NCBI GenBank assembly: GCA_013416445.1
Contig: JACCER010000013.1
Coordinates: forward strand, 47,444-111,443
DNA: 64,000 nt
Direction: 5' to 3'
Origin: Alcaligenaceae bacterium
GTDB taxonomy: Bacteria; Pseudomonadota; Gammaproteobacteria; Burkholderiales; Burkholderiaceae_B
Numbering within the stretch: position 1 is the stretch's first letter; each line of letters opens with the position of its first letter. Below, in pieces: positions 54,500 through 63,953 of this stretch. The position numbers were made by a program, and so were the translations under genes. The notes beneath the pieces were generated by a model, which was not told the origin of the DNA, searched no databases, and was given only the letters and a program-made list of their open reading frames with translations.

Positions 54500-54796
54500 T
54501 TACTCCTGAAGCGTCTTCGCCAATGCGATGGCATGCTGAATATCGGCTTTCTGTGTAGACTTGTCGCCGCCGCCCAGCATGACAATCAGCACCTCACCTC
54601 GCTGAACGTAATACATACGCCACCCCGGGCCGAAGTGTTCACGCATCTCGGTGACGCCCTCGCCTACCGGTTCCACATCGCCCATGTTGCCGCGCTGCGC
54701 CTTATCCAGTCGCTTTGCGAGACGAATGCGCGTCATTCCGTCTTTCAGGCTGTCGATCCACTGTTCGAATTCAGAGGTTTTCTTGATTGTGAACAT
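54500..54796 (-). CDS. HigB/RelE-like toxin
   Basis: A 98-residue toxin of the RelE/ParE superfamily, Gp49-like/HigB branch: FTIKKTSEFEQWIDSLKDGM then TRIRLAKRLDKAQRGNMGDV, EGVTEMREHFGPGWRMYYVQ (the catalytic-core strand with R and Y), RGEVLIVMLGGGDKSTQKAD and IQHAIALAKTL. This family usually cuts ribosome-bound mRNA. Full length, no frame damage, so probably active. Its start codon borders the operator palindrome. Confidence 0.87.
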   Translation of the reverse strand: MFTIKKTSEFEQWIDSLKDGMTRIRLAKRLDKAQRGNMGDVEPVGEGVTEMREHFGPGWRMYYVQRGEVLIVMLGGGDKSTQKADIQHAIALAKTLQE

Positions 54797-54798
54797 GA

Positions 54799-54818
54799 AA
54801 CAAGTGTAATCACTTGTT
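54799..54818. promoter_or_regulatory. Perfect 20-bp dyad upstream of the toxin gene, probable HigA operator
   Basis: aacaagtg-taat-cacttgtt, two perfect 8-bp arms, two bases upstream of the toxin start codon. This is the expected place for the antitoxin to bind and repress its own operon. Confidence 0.65.
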
Positions 54819-55099
54819 CACAACGGGTCAACCTTCCTTGGCCGTCCACCGCGCTTGATTCTTCCGCCAGTGTGCGAGTTGATCCACGCCATAATGTCGC
54901 TGCGCTTCCATCGCGGCTGGCTAAGGCGACCGCCAGGCCCGGTCAGTCGTATTGCCTTGGGAAATCCTTTAGCCAGCACGTACGACCCGGTAACGTAGCG
55001 GGCACCGCATTTGAGCAACGCGGCCCATGTCCGCTTCCCATCCAAAGAATACTGATAACGCCACGCTTTTGAGCTTGACGGCATAACCTTGATCAGCAA
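54818..55099 (-). pseudogene. Chimeric remnant: integrase N-terminus joined to an AlpA-like regulator
   Basis: A 93-codon open frame built from two unrelated pieces. LIKVMPSSSKAWRYQYSLDG then KRTW is the strand region of a DUF4102 tyrosine-integrase N-terminus (family consensus GGLxLxVxPSGSKxWRYRYR). Just upstream, gacggggcggtttgctg would encode the preceding DGGGLL if one base had not been lost. From ARYVTGSYVLAKGFPKAIRL through TGPGGRLSQPRWKRSDIMAW it is an AlpA-like prophage regulator domain. No start codon with RBS fits, so I treat it as the scar of an excised or decayed mobile element beside the toxin-antitoxin. Confidence 0.65.
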
Positions 55100-55202
55100 A
55101 CCGCCCCGTCAATGAGCACTGCAAACATGCTGCGTTCTTTGCCTCAAAAAGTGAGGTATGAAGCGATATCACTATACTCCTAGCGAGACAACCAACCAAC
55201 GC

Positions 55203-55235
55203 AAAAAACCCGCAAACCTTTCAGCGTGCGGGTTT
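55203..55235 (-). terminator. Intrinsic terminator of icd
   Basis: On the minus strand aaacccgca-(12 nt)-tgcgggttt is followed by a T-run (the aaaaaa at 55203-55208 on the plus strand), about 30 bp after the icd stop. Confidence 0.8.
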
Positions 55236-55266
55236 CGTAGACTACCTGATACTACGGCAGACTAAC

Positions 55267-56523
<1,257 letters not shown>

Positions 56524-56787
56524 GAATGCTCCAGTTGTGCTCTAGAAGGAGTGGAAATCGGACGAACCAAGGTGAAAAAAACCTAAGGTCTTATATAAGA
56601 GTAGTTTAGCCTAGTTTGCCATCGGATTTTAACCCTTAAGGATACATCTTCACGCGACGACGTCAAACTGGCTTTAAAATGGGCGTTTTCCAGAGCAATG
56701 TTGCGTTTTCCCACCAACGTCCCCGCCAGGAAGCTCATCCTCATCAGTTAAACTGATCCACATCCATTTTTTAACGATCAACACTCT

Positions 56788-57219
56788 ATGTTTAATCCAT
56801 CGCGCGAACAGGTGCGGCTTTTTTTTTCCGACGCATGGAACAAGCGCAAAACAGCGGGCGTGCTGACCCCACTGGAAACCATGGCGGCGGATCTGGTCGA
56901 GTTGCATCCGGAATACCAGGCCGACCTCGAAAACCCCGATAACGCAGAAGCCGACTTCCCTGTCGAACAAGGGCGCACCAACCCTTTCCTGCATTTATCC
57001 ATGCATCTGGCCATCAACGAACAGCTATCCATAGATCAGCCGCCCGGCATCAAGGCCGCGTTCCAGGGCTTGCTCGCCACCCGCGATGCACACGAATCCG
57101 CGCACGTCATCATGGAGGCCCTGGGGGAAGTCATCTGGGAAGCTCAGCGCCTGGGCACGCCGTTTGACAGCGACAAATACCTGGAACTGATACGCCGCCA
57201 TGCCACACGCAGTTCGTAA
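56788..57219 (+). CDS. DUF1841 family protein
   Basis: A 143-residue soluble protein of unknown function conserved in beta- and gamma-proteobacteria. It starts FNPSREQVRLFFSDAWNKRK and carries LTPLETMAADLVELHPEYQA, the conserved NPFLHLSMHLAINEQLSIDQ, PPGIKAAFQGLLATRDAHES then AHVIMEALGEVIWEAQRLG. The His-rich centre (LHLSMHLA, DAHESAHVIME) could bind a metal. It lies between divergent icd and convergent cytochrome genes, apparently alone. Confidence 0.87.
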   Translation: MFNPSREQVRLFFSDAWNKRKTAGVLTPLETMAADLVELHPEYQADLENPDNAEADFPVEQGRTNPFLHLSMHLAINEQLSIDQPPGIKAAFQGLLATRDAHESAHVIMEALGEVIWEAQRLGTPFDSDKYLELIRRHATRSS

Positions 57220-57247
57220 GTCGGATCAGCCGAAGGCGTAATCCGAC
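57220..57247. repeat. REP-like palindrome
   Basis: gtcggatcagccgaaggcgt then aatccgac: an intact member of the family between the convergent DUF1841 and cytochrome c genes. Confidence 0.65.
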
Positions 57248-57268
57248 AATACTGCGTATCAAACCAAC

Positions 57269-57631
57269 TTACTTACGCACCGCCAATGGCGACGGCTGCT
57301 TGGACAGCCATGCCGCAATATTATTGATATCGGTATTTGACAACTGCGCAACCATTGCACCCATAATGGCGTTCTTGCGGATATTCGCACTTGCCGGAGC
57401 CCCTGCCGCACCGCGCTTGTATGAGCGCAAGGCATGCCTCAGGAAATCTTCGTGCTGACCAGCCAGAATCGGGTAGGCAGGCATAATCGATGTCTTGCCA
57501 TCAGCACCATGGCACGATGCACAGGTGAATTTATCGTATGCGGCTTTACCTGCGGCCAGGTCGGCGGCAAAAGCGCCCGAAGCGAACGCAAACATAGTGG
57601 AAGCCGCCAGAGCGAGTGATATTTTTTTCAT
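57269..57631 (-). CDS. Periplasmic monohaem cytochrome c (c4/c553-like)
   Basis: 120 residues: signal peptide MKKISLALAASTMFAFASGA then FAADL, one haem motif KFTCASCHGADG (CxxCH), IMPAYPILAGQHEDFLRHAL, and a distal Met in KNAIMGAMVAQLSNTDINNI AAWL-type context. The sequence pattern matches one half of a dihaem cytochrome c4. It is the second gene of a pair; its upstream neighbour encodes a similar cytochrome 12 bp away. It likely shuttles electrons to a terminal oxidase. Confidence 0.88.
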   Translation of the reverse strand: MKKISLALAASTMFAFASGAFAADLAAGKAAYDKFTCASCHGADGKTSIMPAYPILAGQHEDFLRHALRSYKRGAAGAPASANIRKNAIMGAMVAQLSNTDINNIAAWLSKQPSPLAVRK

Positions 57632-57643
57632 GCGGGCCCCCGA

Positions 57644-57997
57644 TTATTTAAAACTGGAGTAATAAGCAGCCAAATCAGCCATGTCTTGTGCGGACAGACT
57701 CTGGGCAATGGCTTCCATGGTGGGGAACGAGCGTGCGCCCGTGGCGTAGTCTTTCAGGGCAGCCACGATATACTCAGCATTTTGGCCGGCAATCATGGGC
57801 ACATGGTAAACCTCAGGAAAACTAGCCTTATAGCCAGGGATGCCGTGGCAGCCTATGCACATAGAGGTCTTATCGAGAGCGGCCTTGGCATCGCCCACAG
57901 GCGCGGCATCAGCCGCAAGGGCTTGGCCCGTTATTACACAGGAAGCCATAACGGCCAGCGCAGCAAAAGTGCGCATCAGAGGGGTTCGCAGCTTCAT
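57644..57997 (-). CDS. Periplasmic monohaem cytochrome c
   Basis: 117 residues: signal peptide (LMRTFAALAVMASCVITGQA then LAADA), haem motif KTSMCIGCHGIPGYKA (CxxCH), FPEVYHVPMIAGQNAEYIVA, probable Met ligand in RSFPTMEAIAQSLSAQDMAD, ending LAAYYSSFK. It is paired with the following cytochrome gene; together they resemble the two domains of cytochrome c4 encoded separately. They may pass electrons between each other; this is inferred from pairing only. Confidence 0.87.
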   Translation of the reverse strand: MKLRTPLMRTFAALAVMASCVITGQALAADAAPVGDAKAALDKTSMCIGCHGIPGYKASFPEVYHVPMIAGQNAEYIVAALKDYATGARSFPTMEAIAQSLSAQDMADLAAYYSSFK

Positions 57998-58139
57998 ATT
58001 AGCTCTTGTTAGGCAGTGAATAAAAATTGATTAATATCAAACAACCAACGAAAAATACAGATTGTACGATAATTGCAGCATGCGTTACATCAAAGTCTTT
58101 TAACTTTGTCATATTAACTACCAACATGGAAGCATATAA

Positions 58140-59012
58140 ATGACCTCAGCCGCCCCAACCCAGCCTTTTGATCGTTTCACAGGCACCGAACGCTATGTCG
58201 CCACCGACGACCTGAAACTTGCCGTCAACGCCGCCCTGGCCCTGCAACGGCCCTTGCTGATCAAGGGCGAGCCCGGTACAGGCAAGACCATGCTGGCCGA
58301 AGAAGTGGCAGCGGCACTGAACCGGCCCCTGTTGCAATGGCATATCAAGTCAACGACCAAGGCGCATCAGGGCCTGTACGAATACGACGCCGTATCGCGA
58401 CTGCGCGACTCACAACTAGGCGACGAAAAAGTACGCGACATCAGCAACTATATTGTCAAGGGCACACTCTGGAGCGCCTTCGAGGCTGATGAACCCGTCG
58501 TGGTGCTGATCGATGAAATCGACAAAGCCGATATCGAATTCCCCAACGACCTGCTGCGCGAACTCGACCGCATGGAATTCCATGTTTATGAAACCCGCCA
58601 GACCATACAGGCCAAGCACCGCCCGCTTATCATCATTACCTCCAACAACGAAAAAGACCTGCCTGACGCATTTTTGCGCCGCTGTTTCTTCCATTACATC
58701 AACTTCCCCGATCCCGCCACCATGCAGGAAATTGTGGCAGTGCACTACCCCGACATCAAAGCCGATGTGCTGCGCGCCGCCATGGATACGTTTTTCGCGC
58801 TGCGCGAGGCGCCCGGGCTGAAGAAAAAGCCGTCCACCTCTGAATTTCTGGACTGGCTACGCCTATTGCTGAACGAAGCCACCCCAGTTGCCGACATCAG
58901 CCGCACAGGGGGTGACCTGCCCCTGATGGCCGGAGCCCTGCTTAAAAACGAACAAGATATCACCCTGCTGCAACGCCTGGCCGCCATGACCCGCGTCAGC
59001 CAACGCCGCTAA
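58140..59012 (+). CDS. MoxR-type AAA+ ATPase
   Basis: 290 residues. MoxR ATPases act as chaperones that, with VWA proteins, insert metals or remodel enzyme complexes. Walker A PLLIKGEPGTGKTMLAEEVA near residue 42, QWHIKSTTKAHQGLYEYDAV, Walker B EPVVVLIDEIDKADIEFPND, sensor 1 RPLIIITSNNEKDLPDAFLR and RRCFFHYINFPDP. A VWA gene lies two genes downstream, the standard MoxR pairing. Similar to the CoxD-type branch that accompanies CoxE-like VWA proteins. Confidence 0.9.
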   Translation: MTSAAPTQPFDRFTGTERYVATDDLKLAVNAALALQRPLLIKGEPGTGKTMLAEEVAAALNRPLLQWHIKSTTKAHQGLYEYDAVSRLRDSQLGDEKVRDISNYIVKGTLWSAFEADEPVVVLIDEIDKADIEFPNDLLRELDRMEFHVYETRQTIQAKHRPLIIITSNNEKDLPDAFLRRCFFHYINFPDPATMQEIVAVHYPDIKADVLRAAMDTFFALREAPGLKKKPSTSEFLDWLRLLLNEATPVADISRTGGDLPLMAGALLKNEQDITLLQRLAAMTRVSQRR

Positions 59013-59050
59013 CCCTTGTATCGCCTCCAACGCACCCATAAGGACGACGC

Positions 59051-59671
59051 ATGAGCACAACGCAAGCATTCAAACAATTGCCGGCGCCTATAACGCTGGA
59101 AGGGCATGGGGTAAGGCTGGTTCCGTTACAGCCAGACCACGCGCAAGGCCTGGAAAACGCCGCCGCCGATGGCAAGCTATGGCAATTGCGTGTTACATCG
59201 GTGCCCGAACCGGGCGGCGCGGCGGCGTACATCCAGGCCGCCCTGGAAGGTCACAACGACGGCCACATGCTGCCATTTGCCGTCATCGATCAAAATAGCG
59301 GCGAAGTCATAGGCACTACACGCTACCACGACATCATTGCCGCTGTGGCCAGGCTGGAAATCGGCTACACCTGGTACGCCAGGCGTTACCAGCGCACCCA
59401 CGTGAACACCGCCTGCAAACTGCTGCTGCTGCGCCATGCTTTCAACCAGTTGGGTGCGGGCGTAGTGGGTTGGCGCACCGATAACTTCAACTTTGCCTCG
59501 CAACGCGCCATTGAACGCCTTGGCGCCCATAAAGACGGGGTGCTGCGCCACCATGCGCTGCGCCGCGACGGCACGGTGCGCGATACCGTCATGTACAGCC
59601 TGCTGACCGGCGAATGGCGGGAAGTCGAAAAACAGCTTGAATATCAATTGGGCCTGCGCAATGCTAACTGA
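59051..59671 (+). CDS. GNAT acetyltransferase (RimJ/RimL type)
   Basis: 206 residues: ITLEGHGVRLVPLQPDHAQG at the N-terminus, MLPFAVIDQNSGEVIGTTRY, RLEIGYTWYARRYQRTHVNT (strand 4 and acetyl-CoA loop), ACKLLLLRHAFNQLGAGVVG, WRTDNFNFASQRAIERLGAH then KDGVLRHH. These are standard features of the Acetyltransf_3 branch that acetylates protein N-termini or small amines. It sits between the MoxR and VWA genes and overlaps the VWA gene by 11 bp, so co-translation is likely; substrate unknown. Confidence 0.88.
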   Translation: MSTTQAFKQLPAPITLEGHGVRLVPLQPDHAQGLENAAADGKLWQLRVTSVPEPGGAAAYIQAALEGHNDGHMLPFAVIDQNSGEVIGTTRYHDIIAAVARLEIGYTWYARRYQRTHVNTACKLLLLRHAFNQLGAGVVGWRTDNFNFASQRAIERLGAHKDGVLRHHALRRDGTVRDTVMYSLLTGEWREVEKQLEYQLGLRNAN

Positions 59672-60833
59672 TTTTTTTTACCACCTGCGCGCGCACAAGC
59701 TGCCGGTGTCCGTACAAGAATACCTGACTCTGCTCAGCGCGCTGAAGGCCAGGCTCATGCCGCCATCCGTAGATGATTTCTATCATCTGGCGCGCATGAC
59801 ACTGGTCAAAGACGAAACGCTGTTCGATCGCTACGACCAGGCCTTTGGCGAATTTTATCGCCAGCTCAAAATCGCCTTGCCGACAGAAAAAGAAATCCCC
59901 CTCGACTGGCTGATCAAGGAATTCCAGAAAAACCTCACTCCCGAAGAAAAGGCCGCCATTGAAAAGCACGGCTGGGACAAGCTGATGGAGCTATTCAAAG
60001 AACGGCTGGAAGAACAAAAAGAACGCCACGCCGGCGGCAACAAATGGATAGGCACGGGCGGCTCATCGGCATTCGGGCATGGCGGCTTCCACCCTGAGGG
60101 CATACGTGTAGGCGGGCCATCGGCCGGTCACCGCACCGCCGTCAAGGTATGGGAAAAGCGCGAATTCCGCGACTACGACGACCAGCAAGAATTGGGTACG
60201 CGCAATTTCAAGATGGCTTTGCGGCGCTTGCGGCGCTTTGCACGTGAAGGCGCCGAACTTGAACTCGACCTGGATCACACCATTTCCAGCACCGCGAAAA
60301 ACGCCGGCTTTCTTGACCTGCAAATGGTGCCCGAGCGGCACAACACGGTAAAGGTCGTGATGCTGCTGGATGTCGGCGGCAGCATGGACGACCATATCGC
60401 CCGGGTAGAAGAACTGTTTTCAGCCGCCCGCAGCGAATTTCGCCACCTCGATGTTTATTATTTCCATAATTGCCCCTACGAATCCTTATGGAAACACAAT
60501 AAGCGCCGCAATACCGAACGCTTCGACACCTGGGATATCCTGCGCAAGTACAACGACGACTGGCGCCTGATCATCGTGGGCGACGCCACCATGAGCCCCT
60601 ACGAAATCCTGCAACCGGGGGGGTCGGTCGAGCACTACAACAAAGAAACCGGCGCAGCCTGGCTGCAACGGCTGCTGGAAAACTGGCCCAAGGCGGTATG
60701 GCTCAACCCCGAACCTGAAGGCTATTGGCAGTACCGGCAGTCCATCGCCATTATCAAAGACATCATGCACGACCGCATGTACAGCGTCACGGTAAGCGGG
60801 CTGGAACAAGCCATGCGCGGGTTGTCCAAATAA
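59661..60833 (+). CDS. VWA-domain protein (CoxE-like) paired with MoxR
   Basis: 390 residues. N-terminal helical part MLTDFFYHLRAHKLPVSVQE then YLTLLSALKARLMPPSVDDF, a central basic segment (FGHGGFHPEGIRVGGPSAGH, GTRNFKMALRRLRRFAREGA), and a C-terminal von Willebrand A domain with the MIDAS motif VVMLLDVGGSMDDHIARVEE (DxGGS in place of DxSxS, as often in this branch), FRHLDVYYFHNCPYESLW and DDWRLIIVGDATMSPYEIL. It is a predicted substrate adaptor of the MoxR ATPase. The ATG lies inside the end of the GNAT gene. Confidence 0.87.
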   Translation: MLTDFFYHLRAHKLPVSVQEYLTLLSALKARLMPPSVDDFYHLARMTLVKDETLFDRYDQAFGEFYRQLKIALPTEKEIPLDWLIKEFQKNLTPEEKAAIEKHGWDKLMELFKERLEEQKERHAGGNKWIGTGGSSAFGHGGFHPEGIRVGGPSAGHRTAVKVWEKREFRDYDDQQELGTRNFKMALRRLRRFAREGAELELDLDHTISSTAKNAGFLDLQMVPERHNTVKVVMLLDVGGSMDDHIARVEELFSAARSEFRHLDVYYFHNCPYESLWKHNKRRNTERFDTWDILRKYNDDWRLIIVGDATMSPYEILQPGGSVEHYNKETGAAWLQRLLENWPKAVWLNPEPEGYWQYRQSIAIIKDIMHDRMYSVTVSGLEQAMRGLSK

Positions 60834-60852
60834 AGCCGCCTGAATAACGCGG

Positions 60853-60880
60853 GTCGGATTCGCCGAAGGCGTAGTCCGAC
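60853..60880. repeat. REP-like palindrome
   Basis: gtcggattcgccgaaggcgt then agtccgac: a 28-bp copy between the VWA and M16 protease genes, which run in the same direction. Confidence 0.65.
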
Positions 60881-60926
60881 CAACAAGACCTTAGTCTTCA
60901 TTTCTCTATTTTTCGGATATTTGCAC

Positions 60927-63677
60927 ATGCTGCCGTCATTATCACGAATACAAGCCCGCCTGCTGCCTCTGGTGATGGCGTCTTTTCTGGCGCTGCCCGC
61001 CACCGCTCTTGAACTGCCCACTGGCGTAAGCCAAGGCGCCTCGGTTGAAGGGGTTACAGAATACAGCTTGCAAAACGGGCTGCGTATTTTGCTTGCCCCC
61101 GACGACTCCAAGCCCACCACTACGGTCAACATGACTTATCTGGTGGGCGCGCGCCACGAAAACTATGGGCAGACCGGCATGGCCCACTTGCTCGAGCACA
61201 TGTTGTTTCGCGGCACGCCCACCATGCATAACGCCCTGGCCGAATTCTCCAAGCGCGGTTTGCAAGCGAACGGTTCAACCACTAGCGACAGAACCAATTA
61301 CTACGCCAGTTTTGCCAGCAACCCGGAAAACCTGAACTGGTATCTGCGCTGGCAGGCCGACGCCATGGTCAACGCCCTTATCGCCAAAGAAGATCTCGAT
61401 TCTGAAATGACGGTGGTGCGCAACGAAATGGAACGCGGCGAAAACAGCCCCTTCCAGGTACTGATGCAACAAATGCAGGCTGCCGCGTTTCAATGGCACA
61501 ACTACGGCCATAGCACCATAGGCGCGCGCTCCGATGTGGAAAATGTCGACATCGGCCAGTTACGCGCGTTTTATAAAGAATACTATCAACCCGACAATGC
61601 CGTGTTGATCATTTCTGGCGGCTTCGATCCAGCCGCCACGCTGCAAACCATTGCCCAGGCTTTCGAGCCTATCGCCCGCCCCGAGCGCAAGCTGCCACCC
61701 GAATACACGGTGGAACCGGTACAAGACGGCGAACGCCAGGTCACCCTGCGCCGCCAAGGCGGCAGCCCCCTGATTGCCGCCATGTACCATGCGCCAGCGG
61801 CTGCCAGCCCCGACTTCAGCGCCCTGGACCTGGGTGTCAGCATCTTGGCCGATACCCCGTCAGGGCGTCTGTATCACGACCTGGTAGGCAATAATCTTAG
61901 CGCCCAGGTCTTCGGCTTTGCCTCTGGCATGAGACAACCAGGCTATGTATTCTTTGGTGGCCAGCTTGAAGCCGGCATGGACCAGGCCAAGGCCCTGACC
62001 ACGCTGGACAGCAGCCTGGGGTCGGTCGCCAGCCAGCCCTTCACCCAACCCGACCTGGACCGCATGCGCAACAAATGGCTGATAGACTGGGCGCAAGTCT
62101 ATGCCGACCCGGCCAGCCTGGCGGGCGCCCTGTCGGAAACCTCCGCCGATGGCGACTGGCGCCTGTTTTTCCTGCAGCGCGATCGGGTAAAAAGCATGCA
62201 ATTGGCGGAAGTCCAGCGCGTTACAGCCGCCTACCTGACGCCCAGCAACCGCACCGACGGCCTGTATGTTCCCACCGAGCATCCGGTGCGCGCACCGCTA
62301 GCTGCGACCGTGAATCTACCAGAGCTATTCAAAGACTATAAGGGTGAAGCCGCTGGCGCGGCCGTTGCCACTTTCGACCCCAGCCCCGCCAACATCAACG
62401 CCAGCACCCAGCGGTCGTCGCTGGATCTGCCTAACGGGCAAGTGAAGCTGGCGCTGCTGCCCAAGCCCACTCGCGGCAACCGGGTAGAAGCCAGCCTGCT
62501 GCTGCAGTTTGGCACTGCCGACACCCTGAAGGGCCAGCGCACAATCTCCAGTGCAGTGGCGTCATTGCTCGAGCATGGCACCGACAGCATGTCGCGCCAG
62601 GAAATTCAGGATAAATTCAATGCCCTTGAAGCCAATGTCGGCTTTGGCGGCGGCGCCGGCGTGGTTTCTGTTGACATGTCAACCACCAAAGACCATCTGC
62701 CTGCCCTGACCGAACTGGTTCTGCACATATTGCGCGAGGCTAACTTTCCTGCCAAGGAACTGACCGAATACCAGCGTCAGGCCAGCACGTCCATAAAAAA
62801 CGCGATGGCTGAACCCAGCGCGCTGGCATCACGCGCCCTGGCACGCTACGACAACCCCTGGCCGCGCGACGATGTACGCTACACACCTACTTTTGAAGAG
62901 GCGCAAAGCGATATCACAGCTATCACGCAAAAAGACTTGGCCGATTTCCATACCCGCTTTTATGGCGCAGGCACAATAGAGTTCGCAGCAGTAGGCGCAT
63001 TTGATGCGGCGGCCATTAAAACTGCCCTGACCAACGGGCTGCATGGCTGGCGCAAGGCTCCCGCCTACGAACGGGTTGCCACCCCCTACCATGCAGTGCC
63101 GCCCAAGGCGTTCAATATCAATACGCCCGATAAAGCGAATGCATTCTATCTAAGCAAATTACCCCTGAAGCTGCAAGATACCGACCCCAGCTATACCGCT
63201 TTGTATCTGGCCAACTACCTGCTGGGCGGCTCCGAGACTTCACGCCTGTGGAATCGGGTCAGGGTCAAAGACGGCCTTTCTTACGATGTCCGCAGCCGCC
63301 TAAACGCGTCTTCCTTCGAACCGTCCGGCGGCTGGACCATCTATGCCATCCACGCCCCGGAAAACAGCCGGCGCCTTGAAAAAGCCATTGCCGAGGAACT
63401 GCAACGAGCGTTGCAAGCAGGCTTTACCGATGCCGAGGTGCAAGAAGGCGTGAATGCCTTGCTCAACTATCGCAAGCTGTCGCGCACACGCGATGACGTG
63501 CTGGCCTCGGCCTGGATCAATTACATGCAGCTTGATCGCAGCTTTGACTGGTCCGAGAAAATCGACAAGGAACTTGCCGCGCTAACCACGGACAAGGTCA
63601 ACGCTGCGCTGCGCGCCTCGTTGAACCCCGCCGATTTCAGCACTGCCCTTGCGGCTGATGAAAGCAAGCAAAAATAA
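60927..63677 (+). CDS. M16-family zinc metalloprotease
   Basis: A 916-residue pitrilysin-type protease with a signal peptide (LLPLVMASFLALPATALEL), so probably periplasmic. The inverted zinc motif is in TGMAHLLEHMLFRGTP (HxxEH, about residue 89), with the distal Glu in HSTIGARSDVENVDIGQLRA. Both M16 halves are fused: the second begins about residue 495 (RSSLDLPNGQVKLALLPKPT) and lacks the zinc motif (TADTLKGQRTISSAVASLLE then HGTDSM), as usual for such fusions. NYLLGGSETSRLWNRVRVKD then GLSYDVRSR is the family's substrate-contact R/Y region. The start is the ATG of MLPSLSRI; a TTG two codons earlier is possible. Confidence 0.9.
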   Translation: MLPSLSRIQARLLPLVMASFLALPATALELPTGVSQGASVEGVTEYSLQNGLRILLAPDDSKPTTTVNMTYLVGARHENYGQTGMAHLLEHMLFRGTPTMHNALAEFSKRGLQANGSTTSDRTNYYASFASNPENLNWYLRWQADAMVNALIAKEDLDSEMTVVRNEMERGENSPFQVLMQQMQAAAFQWHNYGHSTIGARSDVENVDIGQLRAFYKEYYQPDNAVLIISGGFDPAATLQTIAQAFEPIARPERKLPPEYTVEPVQDGERQVTLRRQGGSPLIAAMYHAPAAASPDFSALDLGVSILADTPSGRLYHDLVGNNLSAQVFGFASGMRQPGYVFFGGQLEAGMDQAKALTTLDSSLGSVASQPFTQPDLDRMRNKWLIDWAQVYADPASLAGALSETSADGDWRLFFLQRDRVKSMQLAEVQRVTAAYLTPSNRTDGLYVPTEHPVRAPLAATVNLPELFKDYKGEAAGAAVATFDPSPANINASTQRSSLDLPNGQVKLALLPKPTRGNRVEASLLLQFGTADTLKGQRTISSAVASLLEHGTDSMSRQEIQDKFNALEANVGFGGGAGVVSVDMSTTKDHLPALTELVLHILREANFPAKELTEYQRQASTSIKNAMAEPSALASRALARYDNPWPRDDVRYTPTFEEAQSDITAITQKDLADFHTRFYGAGTIEFAAVGAFDAAAIKTALTNGLHGWRKAPAYERVATPYHAVPPKAFNINTPDKANAFYLSKLPLKLQDTDPSYTALYLANYLLGGSETSRLWNRVRVKDGLSYDVRSRLNASSFEPSGGWTIYAIHAPENSRRLEKAIAEELQRALQAGFTDAEVQEGVNALLNYRKLSRTRDDVLASAWINYMQLDRSFDWSEKIDKELAALTTDKVNAALRASLNPADFSTALAADESKQK

Positions 63678-63763
63678 GGAACTTCCTGGGGTTTAGGGCA
63701 CAGATTACTGTGCAAGACCGCGTTCAATAACAGGGGTTGTGGCGACGTTGCGTTTGTCTTTAT

Positions 63764-63858
63764 GACGCTGTCTGGTTCTTATGACGTTGTCGGTTTCTTG
63801 TGACGTTGTCGGTTTCTTGTGACGTTGTCGGTTTCTTGTGACGTTGTCGGTTTCTTGT
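63764..63858. repeat. Tandem array of five 19-bp units
   Basis: The unit is gacgttgtcggtttcttgt. Copies at 63783, 63802, 63821 and 63840 are identical; the first (63764) differs (gacgctgtctggttcttat) and matches the version at 18.3 kb better. A sixth truncated unit leads into the shared block. There are no spacers between units, so this is a microsatellite-like array and not CRISPR. Confidence 0.9.
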
Positions 63859-63953
63859 GACGTTGTCCGGGGCGGGTGAAGCTCAGTGCGGCACGGCGTG
63901 CTTGTTTCCGCGTCTGCCTCGTACAGCCGGGCGTCGGCCGAACTCGCTGCGCT
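63859..63953. repeat. Second copy of the block found at 18358-18452
   Basis: From gacgttgtccggggcgggtg to gaactcgctgcgct the sequence follows 18358-18452 with only a few substitutions. Identity stops inside the loop of the gtcggccg/cggccgac hairpin, so the right half of that hairpin and the inverted-repeat partner arm are missing here. Confidence 0.85.

Noticed and set aside
63764..63858. Possible CRISPR array
   Set aside because: The 19-bp units are directly adjacent with no spacers and there are no cas genes nearby.
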